Below are positions 58,595 through 64,000 of a DNA stretch of 64,000 nucleotides, one piece after another. The notes beneath the pieces are model-generated. The model had not been told where the DNA came from. It did no database searches and saw only the letters and a list, made by a program, of their open reading frames with translations. Position numbers and translations under genes: made by a program. Position 1 is the first letter of the stretch. The number at the start of each line of letters is the position of its first letter. Origin of the DNA: Burkholderiales bacterium (GTDB lineage Bacteria > Pseudomonadota > Gammaproteobacteria > Burkholderiales > JAEUOS01); assembly GCA_016790635.1 (NCBI GenBank), contig JAEUOR010000066.1, positions 1 through 64,000 of the forward strand. Reading direction: 5' to 3'.

Positions 58595-59521
58595 ATGAAC
58601 ACCGTACTCGCCCCGCCCCCGGTCGACCTCGCGCGACGTTTCGCACCTTACGCCGACCTGCGCGAAGAAACCAAGGCCTTCGCCGATGTGCAGGACCCGC
58701 GTTTCCGGCGCAAGATCCAGTACGCGATCTCGCCCAAGGGGCGCGCGGGCCTGTGCAACATAGACGCGCCGCATTCCTTCGAGGTGACGTTCCTTGAATC
58801 CATGCCTTCCAAGGGGCCGGTGCTGCACTATCACAACTACCCCGAGATCTTCATCGCCATGCAGGGGCAGTACTCGATCGTCTGGGGCAACCACGGCGAA
58901 CACCGGGTCGTGCTCGAACCGCTCGATATCTTCTCGGTGCCGCCCTACCTGATGCGCCAGGTCGTCAACACCGGCGACTGCCCCGGCATCTCGATGGTGC
59001 TGCTGGACGACGAGGACCCGATCAACAACATCTGGATCCTGCAGCGCGAACTCGATCGCGAGCGCGCCGAAGGCAAGGTCGATCCGCGCCGCAAAGGCGC
59101 CATCGGACGCGAGATGAGCGAATTCCAGATTGCGCGCCAGGTCGCCAAGTTCGCCGACCTGCCCGAGAACCGCGGCGTCTTCCCCGGAGATGAAGCCGCC
59201 GGCGACCCGGGCGCGGTCTACTACGCAATCAAGCCGGGCGCGCACGGCGGCACGGCGGCGATCACCTCGCACCACCGCTTTGCGCTGGCCTACCATCACA
59301 CCGCGCCGGGTCGCGGATCGGCGGTGCGCAGCACCGACAAGACCACGGTCCTGATCGGCATGCGCGGGCGCTACGAGGTAAAGATGGGACCGGGCCTGGC
59401 GCAGCGCGTCGAACTCGGCGTGCGCGACACCTTGTCGATCCCGCCAGGCATGCCGCACCAGGCGACGGCCATCGACGGCGGCGGGTCGCTCATCATGGCG
59501 ATCTTCGACCTCGTCTATTGA
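58595..59521 (+). CDS. Two-domain cupin (bicupin), gentisate dioxygenase-like layout
   Basis: The protein has 308 residues. The first cupin has HYHNYPEIFIAMQG near 80-93 (metal ligands H, H, E) and PPYLMRQVVN. The second has FALAYHHTAPG and PPGMPHQATA, with a less complete ligand set. The layout fits ring-cleaving bicupins such as gentisate or 1-hydroxy-2-naphthoate dioxygenases, but the match is structural, not by clear signature. The start ATG has a TGGAGA site. It lies 126 bases after the Bug gene; that gap holds no recognisable gene. Confidence 0.75.
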   Translation: MNTVLAPPPVDLARRFAPYADLREETKAFADVQDPRFRRKIQYAISPKGRAGLCNIDAPHSFEVTFLESMPSKGPVLHYHNYPEIFIAMQGQYSIVWGNHGEHRVVLEPLDIFSVPPYLMRQVVNTGDCPGISMVLLDDEDPINNIWILQRELDRERAEGKVDPRRKGAIGREMSEFQIARQVAKFADLPENRGVFPGDEAAGDPGAVYYAIKPGAHGGTAAITSHHRFALAYHHTAPGRGSAVRSTDKTTVLIGMRGRYEVKMGPGLAQRVELGVRDTLSIPPGMPHQATAIDGGGSLIMAIFDLVY

Positions 59522-59615
59522 GCGGGTGCCTGATGCAGTGCGCAGGTAGTACCGTGCGGGATACGGTCCGCACGCCGCTGCGCGCTCGCCATCTACGACG
59601 GGGGTGACCCGGCCC

Positions 59616-60800
59616 ATGGCTGCACCCGCGTCCGCCGCCTTCCCCACGGCCACGCTCGTGCTCCTGGGGCTCTCCAACTTCGTCGTCGGCATGGGCGCCT
59701 TTCTGGTCATCGGCATCCTCACGCCGATGGCGGTCGACCTCGGGGTCACCAAAGCAGAGGCGGGGCTGCTCATGACGATTTACGCGATCGTCTACGCGCT
59801 GAGCTCGCCGCTGCTGGTGGCGTTCACCGGCCATGTCGAACGCGTGCGCGTGCTCGTCGCCGGCATGGCCGTCCTGTCCGCGGGCGCACTCGCAGCGGCT
59901 CTCGCGCCCTCGTTCCCGCTGCTTCTCGTTGCACGAGCGCTCATGGCGCTGGGCGGCGGCGTGGCCTCTCCCGTCGCGGCGACGATCGGCGTCGCGCTGG
60001 TCGCCCCCGCGCTGCGCGGCCGGGCGCTGGCGCTGGTCTTCGGCGGCATGACCACGGCGCAGGTGATCGGCGTGCCCGCGGGCGCCTGGCTGGGCTACAC
60101 CTTCGGCTGGCGCACGGCCTTCGAGGTGGTCGTGGTCTTGGGTATCGCGACGGCGGCGGCGCTGTTGTCGGCGATTCCGCGCGGCCTGCCAGGGCAGCCC
60201 GGAGGCCTCGCCAGCCTGGCTGCGACGCTCACAGAGTTGCGCCTGGTGGCGGCGGTCGCGTTCACGGCATTCTTCATCGGCGGCCTGTACGCGATCTTCA
60301 CCTTCATCGGGCCCTTCCTGGAGGCGAGGTATGCGTTGGGGCGTGACGGCGTCACCACCGCGCTCACCATCTTTGGCTTGGGCGCAGTCGCCGGCAGCAT
60401 GCTCGGCGGGCGCCTCACGGATCGCATCGGCCCGACGCAAACCCTGGTCATGCTCTGCGTCGCGCAGATCGTGCTGATGCCGATCATCACGCTGATCCAC
60501 GCACCGCTCGCGGCCGCGATCGCGCTGATCGCGCTCTGGAGCGCCCTTGGTTGGGCCTTCATGGTGGCGCAGCAGGCGCGCCTGGCCGCCCTCGACCCGG
60601 CGCGGGTCAGCGTGCTTTTCGCGCTCAACGCGGCCGCGGTCTACGTCGGCGCGTCGGTCGGCTCGGCCGCCGGCGCCGTCGCGCTCGACCGCTTCGGGCT
60701 CGATGCCCTCGGGCCGGCCGGCGCCGCTATGATCGTCGTTGCGCTCGCGAGCATCGCGCTCGTCGCGCGCTTGCCGCGCCACAGTGGCGCGGACGCCTGA
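59616..60800 (+). CDS. MFS transporter, DHA1-type
   Basis: The protein has 394 residues with 12 predicted membrane helices. The loop 2-3 motif and PAGAWLGYTFGWRTAFEVVVVLG (motif C-like, drug/H+ antiporter) are visible. It resembles AraJ/YdhP-type exporters. The in-frame GTG at 59604 is an alternative start. It is convergent with the Lrp-type regulator gene, so it is probably not controlled by the same promoter. Confidence 0.88.
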   Translation: MAAPASAAFPTATLVLLGLSNFVVGMGAFLVIGILTPMAVDLGVTKAEAGLLMTIYAIVYALSSPLLVAFTGHVERVRVLVAGMAVLSAGALAAALAPSFPLLLVARALMALGGGVASPVAATIGVALVAPALRGRALALVFGGMTTAQVIGVPAGAWLGYTFGWRTAFEVVVVLGIATAAALLSAIPRGLPGQPGGLASLAATLTELRLVAAVAFTAFFIGGLYAIFTFIGPFLEARYALGRDGVTTALTIFGLGAVAGSMLGGRLTDRIGPTQTLVMLCVAQIVLMPIITLIHAPLAAAIALIALWSALGWAFMVAQQARLAALDPARVSVLFALNAAAVYVGASVGSAAGAVALDRFGLDALGPAGAAMIVVALASIALVARLPRHSGADA

Positions 60801-60870
60801 TCGATTCCGACCACGCATAGAGCATGGTGTCGCGACCGGTCTGACGCGACCGGCGTAAGGGGCGAGGGGC

Positions 60871-61356
60871 TCAGGCGGAGCGGGAAATCTTCAACGGCAA
60901 CACTGTCGACGTCTTGACTTCCTTCAGCGAAAAGCTGGTCTGCGTGTCCTTGACGTTGGGCAGCGCCATCAGGGTGTCGAGCGCGAACTTGGAATAGGCC
61001 TCCAGCGATTCGCACACCACCGTGAGGAGAAAAGCGCCTTCGCCGGAGATGACGTGGCAGGCGACGATCTCGGGCAGGTCGGCGATCGCTTCCTCGAACT
61101 TGCGCTCCTGCACTGGCGTGTGGCGTTCGATATCCATGCGCACGAAGGCGGTCACCCCCAGTCCCAAGGCACGGCGGTCGAGCACGGCCTGGTAGCCGGC
61201 GATGACACCTTCTTCTTCGAGGCGCTTTAAGCGCCGCCAGCAGGGTGAAATCGACAAGCCCACCTTCTCGGCCAGTTCGGCGTTGGTGAGGCGGCCGTTG
61301 CGTTGCAAGGCGTCGAGGATTTTCAGGTCGGTGCGGTCGAGTCGTGCTTGCGACAT
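60871..61356 (-). CDS. Lrp/AsnC-family transcriptional regulator
   Basis: The protein has 161 residues. The helix-turn-helix is at 5-60 (LDRTDLKILDALQRNGRLTNAELAEKVGLSISPCWRRLKRLEEEGVI), followed by the RAM ligand domain (VTAFVRMDIERHT, VISGEGAFLLTVVC). It is divergent from the indolepyruvate oxidoreductase gene, with 188 bases between them, so it is the likely amino acid-responsive regulator of that gene. Confidence 0.93.
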   Translation of the reverse strand: MSQARLDRTDLKILDALQRNGRLTNAELAEKVGLSISPCWRRLKRLEEEGVIAGYQAVLDRRALGLGVTAFVRMDIERHTPVQERKFEEAIADLPEIVACHVISGEGAFLLTVVCESLEAYSKFALDTLMALPNVKDTQTSFSLKEVKTSTVLPLKISRSA

Positions 61357-61413
61357 GTTCTTGCCCCCAAAAGCACAATTCTAGGAAAAAACAGGGCGCG
61401 GACCCTTCGCAAA

Positions 61414-61461
61414 ATGGAAAATCAGAAAAAATATTTCCATCACGCGTCGCTATACTTCCAT
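61414..61461 (+). promoter_or_regulatory. AT-rich operator and promoter candidate between lrp-type and ior-type genes
   Basis: In an otherwise G+C-rich region, 61414-61440 has the inverted repeat ATGGAAA-N13-TTTCCAT. A third TTCCAT (61456-61461) and a TATACT (61451-61456) follow. This fits an Lrp-type site array with a -10 box reading toward the oxidoreductase gene; no clean -35 is seen. Confidence 0.5.
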
Positions 61462-61544
61462 TCGCGCGTCGGCATGGCGGCGCACGCCGGCTCGCGTCAG
61501 AATGCCCGCTCCATCGTCGAGACCCGCCCCGCAAGGACATCGCC

Positions 61545-64000
61545 ATGAACGCCCCCGTCGACCCCAAGCTCCTGGCCGCAGTCTCGCTGGAAGACAAGTA
61601 CACCCACGACGAGGGCACGGCCTTCATGACCGGCACGCAGGCGCTGGTGCGCCTGCCGCTCCTGCAGCGCAAGCGCGACCTGGCTGCGGGAAAAAATACC
61701 GCTGGCTTCATCTCCGGCTACCGCGGCTCGCCCCTTGGCGGCTACGACCAGGCGCTGGGCAAGGCGAAAAAGCATCTCAAGGAACACCACGTCGTCTTCC
61801 AGCCCGGGGTCAACGAGGACCTCGCAGCGACTTCGATCTGGGGCACGCAGCAGGTCAACCTGTTCCAGGGCGCCATGTACGACGGCGTCTTCGGCATCTG
61901 GTACGGCAAGGGCCCAGGGGTGGACCGCTGTGGCGACGTCTTCAAGCACGCCAACATGGCCGGCACCTCGCCTTTAGGCGGCGTGCTCGCGTTGGCCGGC
62001 GATGACCATGGCGCCAAGTCCTCGACCACCGCGCACCAGAGCGAGCAGATCCTGATCGCGGTTTCCACGCCGATCTTCTATCCGGCCAGCGTGCAGGACA
62101 TCCTCGACTACGGGGTGCACGGCATTGCGCTGTCGCGCTTCGCCTCGCTCTGGAGCGGCATCAAGTGCGTGACCGACATCGTCGAATCCGGCGCGACGGT
62201 CGACCTCTCGACCTCGCGCATCCAGCCCGTGCTGCCGGAGGTCGCGCTGCCGCCCGGTGGCCTGGGTATTCGCATCAACTTCATCGACTTCCTCGGCGAA
62301 GAGGACCGGCTCCTCAACTACAAGCTGCCGGCGGTCAAGGCCTATGTGCGCGCCAATGGCTTAAACCGCGTGCTGTGGAGCGAAGGCAGCGCGGTCAAGC
62401 CGACCCTGGGGCTGGCCTCCGCCGGAAAGGCCTACGCGGACCTGCGCCAGGCACTGGCCGATCTGGGCATCGACGCCAAGGTCGCCGCCGACATCGGCCT
62501 CCGGCTTTACAAGATCGGCGTGACCTGGCCGCTGGAGGAGACCGGGGCGCGCGATTTCGCACGCGGCCTGTCCGAGATTCTGGTGGTCGAGGAAAAGCGC
62601 CCGCTGATCGAATCGCAGCTGAAGGAAATCCTCTTCGGTATCGACGGCGCGCCACGCGTGACCGGCAAGACCGACGGGAGCGGCAAGACCCTCCTGCCGC
62701 TGCAGGGCGAACTGACGCCTTCGATCATCGCGCGCGCTGTCGTGGCGCGCCTCATGCCTTTCCTGCCCGCAGCGCTGAAGGAGAAGTTCGCCGCCCGCAT
62801 CGCCTATCTGGACGAGCGCGAGGGCAAGGTCGCGCGCACGCTCCCCATCGCGGTGCGCACGCCCTACTTCTGCTCGGGCTGCCCGCACAACACCTCGACC
62901 AGGGTACCCGAAGGCTCGCGCGCTCTGGCCGGCATCGGCTGCCACTACATGGCGCAGTGGATGGACCGCGAGACCGCGACCTTCACCCACATGGGCGCCG
63001 AAGGCGTCACCTGGGCCGGTGCCGCGCACTTCACGAGCGAAAAGCACGTCTTCGTCAACCTGGGCGACGGCACTTACTTCCATTCCGGCCTGCTCGCGAT
63101 CCGCGCCGCGGTCGCCTCCAAGGTCAACGCGACCTACAAGGTGCTCTTCAATGACGCCGTCGCGATGACCGGCGGGCAGCGCCACGACGGGCCGCTCAAC
63201 CCCTGGCTGATCTCGCAGCAACTGCACGCCGAGGGCGTCACGCCCATCATCGTCGTCACCGACGAACCCGAGAAATACCCGGCGGGCACGGCCTGGGCGC
63301 CGGGCACGACGGTGCGCCACCGTGCGGAACTGGACGCCGTGCAGCGCGAGCTGCGCGAAAAGCCCGGCATCTCGGCCATGATCTACGACCAGACCTGCGC
63401 CTCGGAAAAACGGCGGCGCCGCAAGATCGGCCAGTTCCCCGACCCGGCCAAGCGCGCCTTCATCAACGACGCGGTCTGCGAAGGCTGCGGCGACTGCTCG
63501 GTGGCCTCCAACTGCATCTCGGTCGAGCCACTCGAGACCGAGTTCGGCCGCAAGCGCAGGATCAACCAGAGCTCATGCAACAAGGACTATTCCTGCGTCA
63601 ACGGCTTCTGCCCGAGTTTCGTCACCGTCGAAGGCGGCGGGCTCAAGAAGCCTTCGCGGCCACAGGCGAGCGCCAAGGCCGGCGCCGACGCGACTGAATT
63701 CCCCGACTTTCCGGCACCGACCATCCCCGCGGTGGACAAGCCCTACAACGTGCTCGTCACCGGCATCGGCGGCACCGGGGTCATCACCGTCGGGCAGATC
63801 ATGGCGGTCGCTGCGCAGCTCGAAGGCAAGAGCGCGCAGGTGCTGGACATGTCGGGCCTGGCGCAAAAGGGCGGCCAGGTCACCAGCCACGTGCAGATCG
63901 CGGCCTCGCCGGATGACCTGCACGCGACCCGCGTCGGCACGGCCGCGGCGGACCTGGTGGTCGGCGCGGATCTGGTCGTCACCGCGGGCAAGGACGTGCT
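61545..64000 (+). CDS. Indolepyruvate ferredoxin oxidoreductase, fused alpha-beta-gamma type, 5' part
   Basis: The frame is open from the ATG at 61545 to the window edge (818 codons of a usual ~1,150-1,190). The thiamine-binding N-terminal domain has GYRGSPLGGYDQALG and HHVVFQPGVNEDLAATS. Next come CSGCPHNTST, the TPP motif GDGTYFHSGLLAIRAAVAS, the cysteine cluster CEGCGDC with CNKDYSCVNGFCPSF for Fe-S binding, and TGIGGTGVITVGQIMA, the start of the gamma domain. It converts aryl-pyruvates (or branched-chain 2-oxoacids) to acyl-CoA with ferredoxin. It is divergent from the Lrp-type gene. Confidence 0.93.
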   Translation, partial: MNAPVDPKLLAAVSLEDKYTHDEGTAFMTGTQALVRLPLLQRKRDLAAGKNTAGFISGYRGSPLGGYDQALGKAKKHLKEHHVVFQPGVNEDLAATSIWGTQQVNLFQGAMYDGVFGIWYGKGPGVDRCGDVFKHANMAGTSPLGGVLALAGDDHGAKSSTTAHQSEQILIAVSTPIFYPASVQDILDYGVHGIALSRFASLWSGIKCVTDIVESGATVDLSTSRIQPVLPEVALPPGGLGIRINFIDFLGEEDRLLNYKLPAVKAYVRANGLNRVLWSEGSAVKPTLGLASAGKAYADLRQALADLGIDAKVAADIGLRLYKIGVTWPLEETGARDFARGLSEILVVEEKRPLIESQLKEILFGIDGAPRVTGKTDGSGKTLLPLQGELTPSIIARAVVARLMPFLPAALKEKFAARIAYLDEREGKVARTLPIAVRTPYFCSGCPHNTSTRVPEGSRALAGIGCHYMAQWMDRETATFTHMGAEGVTWAGAAHFTSEKHVFVNLGDGTYFHSGLLAIRAAVASKVNATYKVLFNDAVAMTGGQRHDGPLNPWLISQQLHAEGVTPIIVVTDEPEKYPAGTAWAPGTTVRHRAELDAVQRELREKPGISAMIYDQTCASEKRRRRKIGQFPDPAKRAFINDAVCEGCGDCSVASNCISVEPLETEFGRKRRINQSSCNKDYSCVNGFCPSFVTVEGGGLKKPSRPQASAKAGADATEFPDFPAPTIPAVDKPYNVLVTGIGGTGVITVGQIMAVAAQLEGKSAQVLDMSGLAQKGGQVTSHVQIAASPDDLHATRVGTAAADLVVGADLVVTAGKDV

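Noticed and set aside
57482..59773. 763-codon minus-strand frame
   Set aside because: Lies opposite the Bug receptor and bicupin genes, has low-complexity Arg/Gly content and no ribosome site; third-position bias supports the plus strand.
1..64000. CRISPR arrays, tRNA or rRNA genes, prophage, insertion sequences
   Set aside because: No regularly spaced short repeats, no cloverleaf or rRNA-like stretch and no transposase, integrase or phage protein was recognised.

Overview
The window is a dense, G+C-rich (about two-thirds by eye) stretch of bacterial chromosome with about 66 protein-coding genes, several pseudogene fragments and no rRNA, tRNA, CRISPR array, integrase or insertion sequence that I could recognise. 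The many TctC/Bug-type solute receptors, the NasT-controlled nitrate assimilation operon, the PEP-CTERM/exosortase-type acyltransferase and the codon use all point to a betaproteobacterium (Burkholderiales or Rhodocyclales-like). No genus-specific marker is present, so this placement is inference.

Layout. 1-3001: tail of a cupin gene and an NMT1/THI5-type ABC importer (permease, receptor, ATPase). 3152-4082: cytochrome P460-like protein divergent from an HxlR regulator. 4164-7040: two operons that begin with homologous ~350-bp leader cassettes. One encodes an N-acyl amino acid synthase-like acyltransferase and an isoprenylcysteine-type methyltransferase, the other a small Sel1-like exported protein. 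7090-9534: DsrE and DUF1059 proteins, a BTAD regulator and a short (core) MetE-like protein. 9702-18844: a tight nine-gene operon with two enolase-superfamily enzymes, a second NMT1-type ABC importer, a cupin, an old-yellow-enzyme-like protein, a DUF993 aldolase-like protein and a beta-hydroxyacid dehydrogenase. This is the best candidate for an undescribed catabolic pathway. 18872-29820: mixed accessory genes (ChaC, uronate dehydrogenase-like, PACE efflux, luciferase-like oxidoreductase, orphan receptors, a flavin monooxygenase with a VOC protein, an FAD oxidoreductase, a methyltransferase). A 128-bp duplicated gene tail flanks one of the receptors.

29983-39458 (minus strand) is a complete assimilatory nitrate operon: nrtA-nrtB-nrtD-nirB-nirD-nasA-cobA. 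Nitrate is imported, reduced to nitrite by NasA and to ammonium by NirBD, and CobA supplies the siroheme precursor. Upstream of nrtA the sequence shows an NtrC-type palindrome, a sigma-54 promoter, a 170-nt leader with an ANTAR-type hexaloop hairpin, and an intrinsic terminator. The gene for the ANTAR antiterminator (nasT) lies directly upstream.

40452-45090 (minus) encodes a molybdenum hydroxylase large subunit, a DHDPS-family lyase, a Bug receptor and 3-hydroxyanthranilate dioxygenase, with a divergent LysR gene. This could be an N-heteroaromatic pathway. 46197-59521 is a second accessory catabolic island: a LysR gene, four cupin genes, a TRAP transporter whose receptor is split from its membrane subunits by catabolic genes, two SDRs, a quinone oxidoreductase, hydrolases, and one intact and one fossil Bug receptor. 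59616-64000: an MFS transporter, an Lrp-type regulator and the first 818 codons of a fused indolepyruvate ferredoxin oxidoreductase that runs off the end.
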